Assembly: GCF_004803755.1 (NCBI RefSeq)
Contig: NZ_CP032311.1
Span: 1,380,501-1,444,500, forward strand
Source: Pseudomonas sp. DG56-2
Lineage (GTDB): Bacteria; Pseudomonadota; Gammaproteobacteria; Pseudomonadales; Pseudomonadaceae
Length of the DNA: 64,000 nt
Reading direction: 5' to 3'
Positions 40,464 to 49,857 of this stretch are shown one piece after another. Position numbers and translations under genes: made by a program. Below the pieces are notes generated by a model that saw only the letters and a program-made list of their open reading frames with translations, searched no databases and was not told where the DNA came from. Position 1 is the stretch's first letter. Every line of letters begins with the position of its first letter.

Positions 40464-41914
40464 GTACCTTGATGGTGCAGGGCACCACCTCCGATGCCGG
40501 CAAAAGCACCCTGGTGACCGCGCTGTGCCGCTGGCTGTTGCGCCAGGGCGTGGCGGTGGTGCCTTTCAAACCACAGAACATGGCGCTCAACAGTGCGGTG
40601 ACTGCCGACGGTGGCGAAATCGGCCGCGCCCAGGCTGTTCAGGCGCAAGCTGCTGGCCTGGCTCCACACACCGACATGAATCCGGTGCTGCTCAAGCCCA
40701 ACAGTGATACCGGGGCGCAGGTGATCGTTCACGGGCGTGCGGTTACCAGCATGAATGCGGTGGCTTATCACGACTACAAGGTTATCGCCATGCAGGCGGT
40801 ACTCGAGTCTCACCAACGATTGAGTGCGCAGTATCCGATGGTGATGGTGGAAGGTGCTGGCTCGCCAGCGGAAATCAATCTGCGTGCCGGCGATATCGCC
40901 AACATGGGTTTTGCCGAAGCGGTGGACTGCCCGGTTATCCTGATTGCCGATATCAACCGCGGCGGTGTTTTCGCTCACCTGGTGGGCACCTTGGAGCTGT
41001 TGTCGGCCACGGAGCAGGCGCGGGTCGAAGGTTTTGTCATTAACCGTTTTCGCGGCGACATCGCCTTGCTGCAGCCCGGCCTGGACTGGCTCGAAGCACG
41101 TACCGGCAAGCCGGTGCTGGGGGTGTTGCCCTATGTGATGGATTTGCACCTGGAGGCTGAAGACGGTATCGACCAGCGCCAGGGCGAGAAGACGGCGCGG
41201 GCGCTGAAAGTGATCGTGCCGGTACTGCCGCGCATCAGCAATCACACCGACTTCGACCCGTTGCGCCTGCATCCGCAAGTCGACCTGCAGTTCATCGGTC
41301 CCGGTGAGCCCATTCCACCCGCCGACCTGATCATCCTGCCAGGCTCCAAAAGTGTGCGCGGCGATCTGGCGCAATTGCGCAGCCGAGGCTGGGACCAGGC
41401 GATCAGTCGCCATCTGCGTTATGGCGGCAAGATCCTGGGTATTTGCGGCGGGCTACAGATGCTCGGCCAGCGCGTGGACGATCCACTGGGGCTGGAAGGG
41501 CAGGCCGGCAGCAGTGACGGATTGGGCTTGCTCGATTTTGTCACGGTGCTCGAAGCAGAAAAGCAATTGCGCAACGTGGCTGGCACCTTGCAACTGGAGC
41601 AAGCGCCAATCAGCGGTTATGAAATTCATGCCGGTGTAACCCGCGGTGCAGCGCTTGAACATCCGGCCGTGTTGCTGGCCGATGGCCGCAGCGATGGTGC
41701 TATCAGCGCCGATGGCCAGGTTTTGGCGACCTATCTGCATGGCCTGTTCGAGAGCCCGCAATCGTGCGCGGCATTGTTGCGCTGGGCGGGCTTGCACGAG
41801 GTCGAGCACGTGGATTACCAGGCATTGCGCGAACGCGACATCGAGCGCTTGGCTGACTTGGTCGAGCAACATCTGGATACCCCACGCCTGCGTCAACTGT
41901 GCGGACTGAACTGA
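40460..41914 (+). CDS. cobQ: Cobyric acid synthase
   Basis: 484-residue glutamine amidotransferase (CobQ/CbiP) adding four amides to adenosylcobyrinate a,c-diamide. N-terminal [22 protein letters not shown] and [28 protein letters not shown]-terminal GATase with catalytic Cys in [12 protein letters not shown] and TYLHGLFES. Overlaps cobD by 4 bases (ATGA). Confidence 0.95.
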   Translation: MSTLMVQGTTSDAGKSTLVTALCRWLLRQGVAVVPFKPQNMALNSAVTADGGEIGRAQAVQAQAAGLAPHTDMNPVLLKPNSDTGAQVIVHGRAVTSMNAVAYHDYKVIAMQAVLESHQRLSAQYPMVMVEGAGSPAEINLRAGDIANMGFAEAVDCPVILIADINRGGVFAHLVGTLELLSATEQARVEGFVINRFRGDIALLQPGLDWLEARTGKPVLGVLPYVMDLHLEAEDGIDQRQGEKTARALKVIVPVLPRISNHTDFDPLRLHPQVDLQFIGPGEPIPPADLIILPGSKSVRGDLAQLRSRGWDQAISRHLRYGGKILGICGGLQMLGQRVDDPLGLEGQAGSSDGLGLLDFVTVLEAEKQLRNVAGTLQLEQAPISGYEIHAGVTRGAALEHPAVLLADGRSDGAISADGQVLATYLHGLFESPQSCAALLRWAGLHEVEHVDYQALRERDIERLADLVEQHLDTPRLRQLCGLN

Positions 41915-41915
41915 C

Positions 41916-42437
41916 ATGCTCAACCTGATTCTTGGCGGTGCCCGTTCAGGGAAGAGCCGCTTGGCCGAACAACTGGCCGAACGCAGTGGCCTGGCAGTGA
42001 TTTACATTGCCACCAGCGAGCCGCTGGACGGTGAAATGAATGCCCGGGTGCAATTGCACCGTGAGCGCCGGCCAGACAGTTGGGGGCTCATCGAAGAACC
42101 CCTGGCCCTGGCCCAGGTGCTGCGCGCCAATGCCAGCGCCGAGCACTGCCTGTTGGTCGATTGCCTGACGTTGTGGCTGACCAACCTGCTGATGCTGGAC
42201 AACCCGCAGCGTCTGCTCGCCGAACGCTGCGCCTTGCTGGAGTGCCTGGCTGAGCTTCCGGGTGAAATCATTCTGGTCAGCAACGAAACTGGCCTTGGTG
42301 TCGTGCCGATGGGCGAACTGACCCGGCGCTATGTCGATGAAGCCGGCTGGCTGCACCAGGCGATTGCCGAACGCTGCCAGCGGGTGGTGCTTAGCGTTGC
42401 CGGCCTTCCCCTTACTTTGAAAGGAACTGCACCATGA
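41916..42437 (+). CDS. cobU: Bifunctional adenosylcobinamide kinase/guanylyltransferase
   Basis: 173-residue enzyme (CobU/CobP) that phosphorylates adenosylcobinamide and then attaches GMP. P-loop [15 protein letters not shown] (residues 5-18), [28 protein letters not shown] and [10 protein letters not shown] are family features; [12 protein letters not shown] follows. The gene starts one base after the cobQ stop and overlaps cobT by 4 bases. Confidence 0.95.
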   Translation: MLNLILGGARSGKSRLAEQLAERSGLAVIYIATSEPLDGEMNARVQLHRERRPDSWGLIEEPLALAQVLRANASAEHCLLVDCLTLWLTNLLMLDNPQRLLAERCALLECLAELPGEIILVSNETGLGVVPMGELTRRYVDEAGWLHQAIAERCQRVVLSVAGLPLTLKGTAP

Positions 42438-43489
42438 GTCAGACCTGGTGGCTTGATGCCTGCCGTGCCGTTGATCAGGCTGCCTGCGATCAGGCTTTGG
42501 CGCGTCAGCAGCAATTGACCAAGCCGGCCGGCTCCCTCGGACGCCTGGAACTGCTTGCGGTGCAACTGGCCGGCCTGCAAGGGCAGCTCAAGCCACGCCT
42601 TGATAATGTCAGTATCAGCATCTTTGCCGGTGATCATGGGGTGGTTGCCGAAGGTATCTCGGCGTATCCCCAAGCGGTTACCGGGCAGATGCTGCAAAAC
42701 TTTGTCGGCGGTGGTGCGGCGATCAGCGTGCTGGCCCGTCAGTTGAATGCTCAACTGGAAGTGGTAGACCTGGGCACAATCGATCCTGACCTGAACCTGC
42801 CGGGTGTACGCCACTTGCGCGTGGGGCCAGGCACGGCGAATTTTGCCAAGGCGGCGGCGATGAGTCGGGCGCAGGGGCTGCAAGCCATGCAAGGTGGCCG
42901 TGATAGCGCGCTGCGAGCAGCTGCCAGCGGCGCCCAGCTGTTTATCGGTGGTGAGATGGGTATCGGCAATACCACCGCCGCCAGTGCCCTGGCGTGCGCC
43001 TTGCTCAAATGCCCGGCCAGCGACCTCAGTGGTCCCGGTACCGGACTGGACGCTGCTGGCGTTGCGCACAAGGCGCAGGTGATCGAGCGCGCACTGAAGG
43101 TGCATGGGCAACTGTCCGATGACCCTTTGCAGCAGTTGTTCTGTTTTGGCGGCTTCGAAATCGCGGCATTGGTGGGCGCTTATCTGGGCTGCGCCCAAGC
43201 TGGGGTCGCGGTGCTCATTGATGGCTTCATCTGTACCGTTGCCGCAATGGTGGCGGTACGAATCAATCCCGCGTGTCGGGACTGGCTGTTGTTCGGCCAC
43301 TGTGGCGCCGAACCTGGACATCGTCGCGTGCTGGCGGAACTGAAGGGTGAGCCGGTACTGGAGCTTGGCTTGCGCCTTGGAGAAGCGAGTGGCGCGGCAC
43401 TGGCGGTTCCCGTGTTGCGCCTGGCCTGTGATCTGCACGGGCAAATGGCGACCTTCGCTGAAGCAGCCGTGGCAGACCGGCCAGCATGA
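42434..43489 (+). CDS. cobT: Nicotinate-nucleotide-dimethylbenzimidazole phosphoribosyltransferase
   Basis: 351-residue enzyme (CobT) activating dimethylbenzimidazole as alpha-ribazole phosphate. [53 protein letters not shown], and the C-terminal [16 protein letters not shown] block are all diagnostic. Overlaps cobU and cobC by 4 bases each. Confidence 0.95.
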   Translation: MSQTWWLDACRAVDQAACDQALARQQQLTKPAGSLGRLELLAVQLAGLQGQLKPRLDNVSISIFAGDHGVVAEGISAYPQAVTGQMLQNFVGGGAAISVLARQLNAQLEVVDLGTIDPDLNLPGVRHLRVGPGTANFAKAAAMSRAQGLQAMQGGRDSALRAAASGAQLFIGGEMGIGNTTAASALACALLKCPASDLSGPGTGLDAAGVAHKAQVIERALKVHGQLSDDPLQQLFCFGGFEIAALVGAYLGCAQAGVAVLIDGFICTVAAMVAVRINPACRDWLLFGHCGAEPGHRRVLAELKGEPVLELGLRLGEASGAALAVPVLRLACDLHGQMATFAEAAVADRPA

Positions 43490-44055
43490 TTATCGACCTG
43501 CTGCGTCACGGCGAAACCGAGCTGGGCGGCGGCCTGCGCGGCAGCCTGGATGATGCGTTGACAGCCAAGGGCTGGGAGCAGATGCAGGCGGCCGTCGCCA
43601 GTGCTGGCCCCTGGCAGGTCGTGGTCAGCTCACCCCTGCAGCGCTGCGCGCGTTTTGCTCAAATGCTCGGCGAGCAACGGTGCTTGCCAGTGCAATTGGC
43701 GCCTGGATTGCAAGAGCTGCATTTCGGTGAGTGGGAAGGGCGTAGCGCCGCGGACTTGATGGTTACCCATGAGCAACAGTTGGGTCAGTTCTGGTCAGAT
43801 CCCTATGCCTATACCCCGCCTGGTGGCGAGGCTGTCATCGACTTCGCCAGCCGTGTGTTGGCAGCTATTGCCGATTTGCGTCGTGAGCATGCCGACAAGC
43901 ATGTGTTGCTGGTTACCCATGGGGGCGTGATGCGTTTGCTGCTGGCACGTGCCAGGGGGCTTCCCCGTGAGCAGTTGTTGCAGGTCGAGGTCGGCCACGG
44001 CGCCTTGTACCGTCTTGAGCTGTTGGTCGACGGTACTCTGCGGGAAGTGCACTGA
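43486..44055 (+). CDS. cobC: Alpha-ribazole phosphatase (histidine phosphatase family)
   Basis: 189-residue phosphoglycerate-mutase-fold phosphatase. The catalytic motif is [15 protein letters not shown] (His8), with the second His in [12 protein letters not shown]. In the cobalamin pathway it removes the phosphate before or after ligand joining. Its position between cobT and cobS supports that role over a general phosphatase. Confidence 0.9.
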   Translation: MIIDLLRHGETELGGGLRGSLDDALTAKGWEQMQAAVASAGPWQVVVSSPLQRCARFAQMLGEQRCLPVQLAPGLQELHFGEWEGRSAADLMVTHEQQLGQFWSDPYAYTPPGGEAVIDFASRVLAAIADLRREHADKHVLLVTHGGVMRLLLARARGLPREQLLQVEVGHGALYRLELLVDGTLREVH

Positions 44056-44056
44056 A

Positions 44057-44785
44057 ATGCTGGGATTCTGGATTGCCTTGCAGTTCCTCAGCAGTTTGCC
44101 GGTGCGCCTGTCGGGCATGCCGACACCCGCGCAGATGGGCCGCTCGGTGCTGTTCTATCCACTTGTGGGGTTGCTGTTCGGGGTATTGCTCTGGGGCTTG
44201 CACGCGTTGCTCGAAGGCAGCCCGGTGCTATTGCATGCGGCCGTGCTGCTGAGCGCCTGGGTAGTGCTCAGTGGCGGCCTGCATCTGGATGGTCTGGCTG
44301 ACAGCGCTGATGCCTGGCTCGGTGGTTTCGGTGATCGCGAACGCACTCTGGAAATCATGAAGGACCCGCGCAGCGGCCCCATTGCGGTGGTGACGCTGGT
44401 GTTGGTGCTGTTGCTCAAGTTTTGCGCGGTGCTGGTGCTGGTGGAGCGTGAGCAAGGTGTGTTGCTGATATTGGCGCCTGTGCTGGGGCGTGCGTCCTTG
44501 TTGGGGCTGTTTCTCTGCACCCCTTATGTTCGGGCCGGAGGGATAGGCCAGGCCTTGGCCGATCATCTGCCACGACGAAGTGGGGCATGGGTGCTCTTTG
44601 CCAGTTGTGTCCTGTGTGTGTGTATCGCAGGTCTGCAAGGTTTGTACGTATTGGTCGTCGTAGGCATAGCCTTTTTCTGGTTTCGTCGAGTGATGATTCG
44701 GCGCTTAGGCGGGACTACCGGTGACACTGCCGGCGCCCTCCTGGAATTGCTGGAGTTGGCGGTTCTGCTCTGTTTGACCCTGTAA
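44057..44785 (+). CDS. cobS: Adenosylcobinamide-GDP ribazoletransferase
   Basis: 242-residue integral membrane enzyme (CobS/CobV) that joins adenosylcobinamide-GDP and alpha-ribazole, the last step of B12 assembly. LPVRLSGMPTPAQMGRSVLFYPLVGLLFG, SGGLHLDGLADSADAWLGG and MKDPRSGPIAVVTLVLVLLLKF are diagnostic. The start is ATG 44057, two bases after the cobC stop. Last gene of the operon; no clear terminator is visible in the 78 bases that follow. Confidence 0.94.
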   Translation: MLGFWIALQFLSSLPVRLSGMPTPAQMGRSVLFYPLVGLLFGVLLWGLHALLEGSPVLLHAAVLLSAWVVLSGGLHLDGLADSADAWLGGFGDRERTLEIMKDPRSGPIAVVTLVLVLLLKFCAVLVLVEREQGVLLILAPVLGRASLLGLFLCTPYVRAGGIGQALADHLPRRSGAWVLFASCVLCVCIAGLQGLYVLVVVGIAFFWFRRVMIRRLGGTTGDTAGALLELLELAVLLCLTL

Positions 44786-44863
44786 TCGCTTGTAATCAGG
44801 GAGCCATTTTCCGGGTCGTATTCAGGCGTATGCTCGCCCGCTTCTGGGGCATGGAGGTGGCAT

Positions 44864-46048
44864 ATGCGAGGACTGTTGAAAAGCATGCTGGTGGCGCTGT
44901 GTTGTTTTGTCGCCAGCGCCAAGGCTGCAGACTTGATCGACTTCTGGGATACCCCCCGCCACGGCGGCAACAGTTTCAACCGACTGCCGCCTGACCTGCC
45001 ATATTTCCAGGCGCTCAGAGACTACGGGGCCACTTGGGTGCGTTTGTCTTATGACAAATGGCAGCCGGCAAATCGCGACTTCTTGTTGGGTGATGCGGAC
45101 GGCTACAAAGGTCTGGCAGGGGCAGATCTTACGCAACTGCGCAAGGTCCTCGATGCTGCCCATGCTGCCGGACTCAAGGTGGTTATCGCGCCGCTGTCGT
45201 TGCCCGGTATGCGTTGGGCGCAGAACAACAGCGATCGCTTTGACGACCGACTCTGGCAGGACAAAGTCTGGTGGGATCAATCCGCTGACTTCTGGCGCGA
45301 CCTGGCCACGCAACTCAAGGATCATCCGGCAGTCGCTGCCTACAACCTCATCAACGAGCCTGCGCCTGAAAAAATGGGCGGGCTGGCCGAGCACGCGCCA
45401 CCTGCCGCCATGCGTGCCTGGTATCAGCAACAGCAGGGTAGCGCCCGTGATCTGCCGGCGTTGTATCGGCATATCATCACAGCCATTCGTGAAGTCGACC
45501 CGTTAACCCCGGTAATGGTCGATGCCGGTTGGTACGCAGCGGCTGATGCCTTTGCCTATTGGCCGCAAGCGTTGGCGGATCAGCGAGTGCTGTACAGCTT
45601 CCATATGTATGAGCCCTATCACGCCACGAGCGCACCTAACCTGGCTCGGGCGAAGCCTTATGCTTATCCAGGGTCGGTCCCCTTTGCCGGGCAGACCCAG
45701 AACTGGGACAGCGCCAGGGTTGAGGCGTACCTGCAAAAGCCTTGGCAATGGGCGCAAGCACAGCAAGTGCCGGCCAGTCGCCTGGTGGCCGGCGAGTTTG
45801 GTTGCATGCGGCGACTGGCGGGGTGTCGGCAATACCTTGAAGACGTGCTTGGTCGCTTTGATCGAGCAAAACTGCATTGGGCTTTCTACAGCTTTCGTGA
45901 AGACAGCTGGGATGGCATGGATTACGAACTGGGTAGCGCCAAAGTGCCCTGGGCTTACTGGCAGGCCATAGAGCAGCAACTTCCAGACCCGTTGAAGCGT
46001 CAGGCCACGGCCGAGTTCGAACCGATTCGCGAGCGCTTGCAGCCATAG
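44864..46048 (+). CDS. Secreted glycoside hydrolase, GH5-like
   Basis: 394-residue exported hydrolase with signal peptide MRGLLKSMLVALCCFVASAKA. The TIM-barrel fold of clan A is indicated by RHGGNSFNRLPPD, WVRLSYDKW, LKVVIAPLSLPG and the acid/base Glu165 in YNLINEPAPE, with the nucleophile Glu311 in LVAGEFGCMR. Between them is YSFHMYEPYHAT. The family covers cellulases, mannanases and other beta-glycosidases; the substrate is unknown. GGAGG lies 4-8 bases upstream of the ATG. Confidence 0.85.
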   Translation: MRGLLKSMLVALCCFVASAKAADLIDFWDTPRHGGNSFNRLPPDLPYFQALRDYGATWVRLSYDKWQPANRDFLLGDADGYKGLAGADLTQLRKVLDAAHAAGLKVVIAPLSLPGMRWAQNNSDRFDDRLWQDKVWWDQSADFWRDLATQLKDHPAVAAYNLINEPAPEKMGGLAEHAPPAAMRAWYQQQQGSARDLPALYRHIITAIREVDPLTPVMVDAGWYAAADAFAYWPQALADQRVLYSFHMYEPYHATSAPNLARAKPYAYPGSVPFAGQTQNWDSARVEAYLQKPWQWAQAQQVPASRLVAGEFGCMRRLAGCRQYLEDVLGRFDRAKLHWAFYSFREDSWDGMDYELGSAKVPWAYWQAIEQQLPDPLKRQATAEFEPIRERLQP

Positions 46049-46067
46049 CCTCAGTTGGAAGAAACAC

Positions 46068-46099
46068 TTGCGGTGAGATTAACGCGGGTATATACACGT
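46068..46099 (+). promoter_or_regulatory. marR promoter and operator O1 (predicted leaderless)
   Basis: TTGCGG (46068-46073) and TATACA (46091-46096) are separated by 17 bases. The palindrome GCGGGTATATACACGT (46084-46099) covers the -10. Transcription would start at about 46103-46105, right at the ATG (46104), and there is no Shine-Dalgarno sequence. The same palindrome, in perfect form, lies before the MFS gene. Confidence 0.6.
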
Positions 46100-46103
46100 A
46101 AGC

Positions 46104-46508
46104 ATGTTGACCAGTGAATGCATCTGTACCCATCTGCGTCGTGCTGCCCGTGGGGTCAGTCGACATTATGACGAAGCGCTTGAAGGCTTCGGGGTCAATG
46201 TCGCGCAGTTTTCGCTATTGCGCCATTTGCGTCGTCTTGATCAGCCGAGCATTTCAACGCTGGCCGATGCCATGGGCCTGGACCGCAGCACCCTGGGACG
46301 CAACTTGCGAGTGCTGGAGGCTGAAGGACTGGTGGCATTGACGGAAGGTCGGGATCTGCGTAATCGCCTAGTGCTGCTCACTGACCAGGGACAGGCCTGT
46401 TTGCAGTCGGCCGAGCCGGCTTGGGAGAAGGCCCAGGCGCGCATGATCGAGACCTTGGGAGTAGGGCAACGCGATGAACTGGTACGTCTGCTTGAGCTAC
46501 TTGCCTGA
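46104..46508 (+). CDS. MarR-family transcriptional repressor
   Basis: 134-residue winged-helix regulator. The helix-turn-helix runs about residues 45-85 (STLADAMGLDRSTLGRNLRVLEAEGLVAL) followed by the wing EGRDLRNRLVLLTDQG. N- and C-terminal helices should form the dimer. The gene lies between two copies of a GCGGGTATATAC-type palindrome, one over its own promoter and one before the adjacent transporter, so autorepression and transporter control are likely. Ligand unknown. Confidence 0.92.
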   Translation: MLTSECICTHLRRAARGVSRHYDEALEGFGVNVAQFSLLRHLRRLDQPSISTLADAMGLDRSTLGRNLRVLEAEGLVALTEGRDLRNRLVLLTDQGQACLQSAEPAWEKAQARMIETLGVGQRDELVRLLELLA

Positions 46509-46525
46509 ATTTTTTTCGACTTAAA

Positions 46526-46541
46526 GCGGGTATATACCCGC
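46526..46541. promoter_or_regulatory. Operator O2: perfect palindrome before the MFS gene
   Basis: GCGGGTATATACCCGC is a perfect 16-base palindrome, 31 bases before the MFS start codon. Its first 12 bases are identical to operator O1, which differs only at two positions in the right half. A -10-like TATA word lies inside it; the -35 is unclear. Confidence 0.75.
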
Positions 46542-46572
46542 GTAACCTTGCAGCGTTGTGGAGAAAACAATA

Positions 46573-47775
46573 ATGACATCGGTATGGCGAACCAGTGGTT
46601 GGATTCTCCTGGGGGCTGCGTTGATTCTGGCCCTCTCGCTGGGGGTGCGGCACGGCTTCGGTTTGTTCCTGGCGCCTATGAGTGCAGATTTTGGCTGGGG
46701 ACGGGAGGTTTTTGCCTTTGCCATTGCCTTGCAGAATCTGATTTGGGGGCTGGCGCAACCTTTTGCAGGGGCTCTGGCTGACCGTTTGGGTGCGGCAAAA
46801 GTCGTGATGGTCGGCGGCATTCTCTATGCCGTCGGTTTGGTGTTGATGGGGATGTCGGATTCGGCTCTGACCTTGTCGCTCAGTGCTGGCCTGTTGATCG
46901 GCATCGGTCTTTCCGGTACTTCGTTTTCAGTAATCCTGGGTGTAGTCGGTCGTGCCGTACCCGCCGAGAAACGCAGCATGGCCATGGGCATCGCCAGTGC
47001 CGCCGGTTCGTTCGGCCAATTTGCCATGCTGCCCGGAACCCTTGGCCTGATTGGCTGGCTTGGCTGGTCGGCAACCTTGTTGGTGCTGGGCTTGCTGGTA
47101 GCGTTCATTGTGCCGTTGGTGGGCTTGTTGAAAGATCGGCCGCTGCCCAGTCACGGTGTCGAGCAAAGTCTTGGCCAGGCGTTGCGTGAGGCTTGCTCGC
47201 ATTCCGGCTTCTGGTTGCTGGCGCTGGGCTTTTTCGTCTGTGGTTTCCAGGTGGTGTTCATCGGTGTGCATATTCCGGCTTACCTGGTCGACCAGCATTT
47301 ACCCGCCACCATTGGCACTACGGTGCTGGCGCTGGTAGGGCTGTTCAATATCGTCGGGACCTATACTGCCGGCTGGCTGGGTGGGCGTATGTCCAAGCCG
47401 CGCTTGCTGGCGGCGCTGTATCTGCTACGTGCCGTGGTCATTGTGCTGTTCCTCTGGGCACCGGTCACTCAGTTCAGTGCCTACCTGTTTGGCATCGCCA
47501 TGGGCTTGCTGTGGTTGTCGACGGTACCCTTGACCAATGGCACCGTAGCTACGTTGTTTGGAGTGCGTAACTTGTCCATGCTTGGAGGCATTGTCTTCCT
47601 GTTCCATCAGTTGGGGGCATTCCTTGGTGGGTGGCTTGGCGGGGTGGTGTATGACAAAACGGGTAACTATGACTTGGTCTGGCAGATATCGATCGTGCTC
47701 AGCCTGATCGCCGCGGCGCTCAACTGGCCGGTGCGTGAGCGGCCCGTGGCGCGCTTGCAGGCACAAGCGGCATGA
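46573..47775 (+). CDS. MFS transporter (monocarboxylate/oxalate-type)
   Basis: 400-residue, 12-helix transporter. Family features: the opening [36 protein letters not shown], the loop 2-3 motif [16 protein letters not shown], and a central loop [21 protein letters not shown]. The start at 46573 ([10 protein letters not shown]) has GGAG 9 bases upstream. The ATG of a 40-codon gene overlaps its stop. Repression by the adjacent MarR is expected. Substrate unknown. Confidence 0.9.
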   Translation: MTSVWRTSGWILLGAALILALSLGVRHGFGLFLAPMSADFGWGREVFAFAIALQNLIWGLAQPFAGALADRLGAAKVVMVGGILYAVGLVLMGMSDSALTLSLSAGLLIGIGLSGTSFSVILGVVGRAVPAEKRSMAMGIASAAGSFGQFAMLPGTLGLIGWLGWSATLLVLGLLVAFIVPLVGLLKDRPLPSHGVEQSLGQALREACSHSGFWLLALGFFVCGFQVVFIGVHIPAYLVDQHLPATIGTTVLALVGLFNIVGTYTAGWLGGRMSKPRLLAALYLLRAVVIVLFLWAPVTQFSAYLFGIAMGLLWLSTVPLTNGTVATLFGVRNLSMLGGIVFLFHQLGAFLGGWLGGVVYDKTGNYDLVWQISIVLSLIAAALNWPVRERPVARLQAQAA

Positions 47776-47894
47776 GTCGCCTTGCCTTGCGCGGGGGCCT
47801 GGCCTTGGCCGCGCTACTGCTGTTGGCCCTGATCTGGTGGGGTTGGCACGAAGGTGGCTTGGCGTTGATGCAGTTGGGCATGGGCGTGTGCTGA
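47772..47894 (+). CDS. 40-residue single-helix membrane peptide
   Basis: ATG at 47772 overlaps the MFS stop (ATGA) and opens a 40-codon frame ending TGA 47892-47894. It has a basic start (MSRLALRGG), one hydrophobic helix ([14 protein letters not shown]) and a short tail with GWHEGG and terminal Cys. The geometry and helix suggest a small membrane protein made together with the transporter. No family is recognised. It was found by reading the overlap, not from a known motif. Confidence 0.6.
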   Translation: MSRLALRGGLALAALLLLALIWWGWHEGGLALMQLGMGVC

Positions 47895-47938
47895 GCGTAT
47901 CCTGCAAGCTACAAGGCTTGATCAAAGGAGAGACGACA

Positions 47939-48496
47939 ATGCGCGCACGCTGGATGTTGGTTCCGCTGTTTACCCTCATGGCTGCGGCAACGGCGCAGGC
48001 GGCCGGGTGTCCGGCGCTGCTTGAGAAGCAAGGCAGCTTGCCGGAGCTGCGCGGCAAAGAGCAGATCGACTTGTGCGAACGCTTTGCCGGCAAGCCGCTG
48101 GTGGTGATCAATACCGCCAGCTACTGCGGCTTTGCACCGCAGTTCGAAGGGCTTGAAAGCGTTTACAAGACCTACCACGAGCAAGGCCTGGAAATGCTTG
48201 GCGTACCGTCCAATGACTTCAAGCAGGAAGACGCCGACCTGGAAAAGACCGCCAAGGTTTGTTACGCCAACTACGGCGTTACCTTCACCATGACCAAGCC
48301 GCAGCCAGTACGCGGCAGCGATGCGACAGCGCTGTTCAAGGAGCTGGCCGAGCAGAGCAGTGCACCGAAGTGGAATTTCTACAAATACGTGGTCGATCGC
48401 CAAGGCAAGGTCGTCGCCAGTTTTTCCAGCCTGACCAAACCTAATGATCCCGAGTTCACGGCGGCTATCGAGAAGGCCATCGCTTCACAGCCGTGA
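47939..48496 (+). CDS. Glutathione peroxidase-like protein, exported
   Basis: 185-residue thioredoxin-fold peroxidase with an N-terminal signal ([22 protein letters not shown]). The active-site region [20 protein letters not shown] corresponds to the GPx NVAS-x-CG motif with a catalytic Cys, not selenocysteine. The GPx Gln position lies in the FKQED segment and [12 protein letters not shown] is conserved. Unlike typical cytoplasmic GPx it is predicted to be periplasmic. The ATG at 47939 follows GGAGAG. Confidence 0.87.
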   Translation: MRARWMLVPLFTLMAAATAQAAGCPALLEKQGSLPELRGKEQIDLCERFAGKPLVVINTASYCGFAPQFEGLESVYKTYHEQGLEMLGVPSNDFKQEDADLEKTAKVCYANYGVTFTMTKPQPVRGSDATALFKELAEQSSAPKWNFYKYVVDRQGKVVASFSSLTKPNDPEFTAAIEKAIASQP

Positions 48497-48504
48497 ATTG
48501 CCAC

Positions 48505-48768
48505 TCACTGGCTGGGATGAACGGTCCAGGCTACCAGTTTGAGCACAACCGGACGCACCACCAGAACGCAGGCAAAAGCGACCGGCATCGCAAGCTGATA
48601 AGCCTTGAATACATGGTTCAGGTAATTGGCGTCGATGCCGGTGGTGGCTGCCGTGATCACGAAGCACATCAAAAAGGCCATGATGGCTGACATATAGAAT
48701 GCAAATACGTAAGGGGTGGCGCGCACGCCAAGCTTACGTCGGCCGAGGCCGACCTTCTGTGTTGTCAT
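48505..48768 (-). CDS. DUF2798 inner membrane protein
   Basis: 87-residue protein with two hydrophobic helices (YVFAFYMSAIMAFLMCFVITA and AMPVAFACVLVVRPVVLKLV), the DUF2798 pattern. Function unknown. The start at 48768 (MTTQKVGLGRRKLG) has AGGAG upstream; the longer frame runs into the LysR promoter. Divergent from the LysR gene, which may control it. Confidence 0.8.
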   Translation of the reverse strand: MTTQKVGLGRRKLGVRATPYVFAFYMSAIMAFLMCFVITAATTGIDANYLNHVFKAYQLAMPVAFACVLVVRPVVLKLVAWTVHPSQ

Positions 48769-48883
48769 GAAGACTCCTGGTTGAATTTCGAGGTCGCAGA
48801 CTAGCAAGCGCCCTTGAGCGCAGGTAGACGAGGCGGGCTTAGGTCTTTATAAAGAAAACCTTACGAATGCCGGATTGATCTGC

Positions 48884-49819
48884 ATGAACCTGCTGGGCTC
48901 GATTAAAAGTTTTATCAAAGTTGTCGAAGCAGGCAGCATTGCCGGGGGCGCCCGGACCCTGGGGTTGAGTGCGGCAGCAGTGAGCCAGAACGTTGCGCGC
49001 CTGGAGGACCATCTGCAGGTCCGGCTGTTGTCGCGTACTACCCGTAGTATGGCGTTGACGCCAGAGGGCGCGTTGTATTACGACAAGGTCAAGCACATCG
49101 AGCGCGATCTTGAACAGGCCTATCTAGCGATCACCACGCCTGACAGTGAGCCCAAGGGGCGTTTGTGCATTGCTTCGACTTCGGCTTTTGGTCGTCATGC
49201 CGTGGCGCCGTTGATTCCTGAGTTCAGTGCTCGCTACCCGCAGCTTTCGATTGAACTGGTTACGAATGACAGGCGCGTCAATCATGCTCAGGAAGGCGTG
49301 GATGTCAGTATTCGTATCACCCCGCAGTTGGAGGATGGCTTGCTGGCGCGCCACATTACCCGAGTCCCTTTTATTTGCTGCGCCTCACCAGTTTATCTCG
49401 CCCAGGCCGGCTGGCCAGGTGCGCCGGAGGAACTCAAGCAGCACCGCTGCCTGGTGTTTCGTTATCCGGTAGACGGTCGATTCTTGCGTTGGAGATTTGT
49501 CCGCGATGGCCTGCGTTTCGACGCTGAGTTCGGTGATGTGCTGATCAGTGACGATATCGACGTGCTTACCCAGATGGCCATCAACCATGGCGGAATCGCT
49601 CGTCTTGCAGACTTCGTCGCCCGACCGTTGATCGAGAGCGGGCAGTTGGTTGCGCTTTTCGAGTATTCACAACCTGATCAGGTTTATGTGCAGGCGGAAC
49701 CGATGGATATCTATCTGTGTGTCGCCGATCGTTTTGCCATGACACCCAAGGTGCGGGTGTTTATGGATTTTCTCCAGGAGCGTTTAGGCAACCTTTCGTC
49801 GTCTGATACGAGGGCATAA
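48884..49819 (+). CDS. LysR-family transcriptional regulator
   Basis: 311-residue LTTR. The helix-turn-helix is at about 4-60 (FIKVVEAGSIAGGARTLGLSAAAVSQNVARLEDHLQVRLLSRTTR), followed by the periplasmic-binding-protein-like effector domain. The ATG at 48884 starts the usual MNLLGSIKSF. Divergent from the DUF2798 gene with 115 bases between; the pair may form a regulated unit. Effector unknown. Confidence 0.9.
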   Translation: MNLLGSIKSFIKVVEAGSIAGGARTLGLSAAAVSQNVARLEDHLQVRLLSRTTRSMALTPEGALYYDKVKHIERDLEQAYLAITTPDSEPKGRLCIASTSAFGRHAVAPLIPEFSARYPQLSIELVTNDRRVNHAQEGVDVSIRITPQLEDGLLARHITRVPFICCASPVYLAQAGWPGAPEELKQHRCLVFRYPVDGRFLRWRFVRDGLRFDAEFGDVLISDDIDVLTQMAINHGGIARLADFVARPLIESGQLVALFEYSQPDQVYVQAEPMDIYLCVADRFAMTPKVRVFMDFLQERLGNLSSSDTRA

Positions 49820-49844
49820 AAAAACCGCCCGAAGGCGGCTTTTT
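49818..49844. terminator. Bidirectional terminator between LysR and fadL
   Basis: An A-run, CCGCC-CGAA-GGCGG and C-TTTTT form a small strong hairpin overlapping the last base pair of the LysR stop. It can terminate LysR on the plus strand and fadL on the minus strand. Confidence 0.88.
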
Positions 49845-49857
49845 CAGCGAGCTGAAA

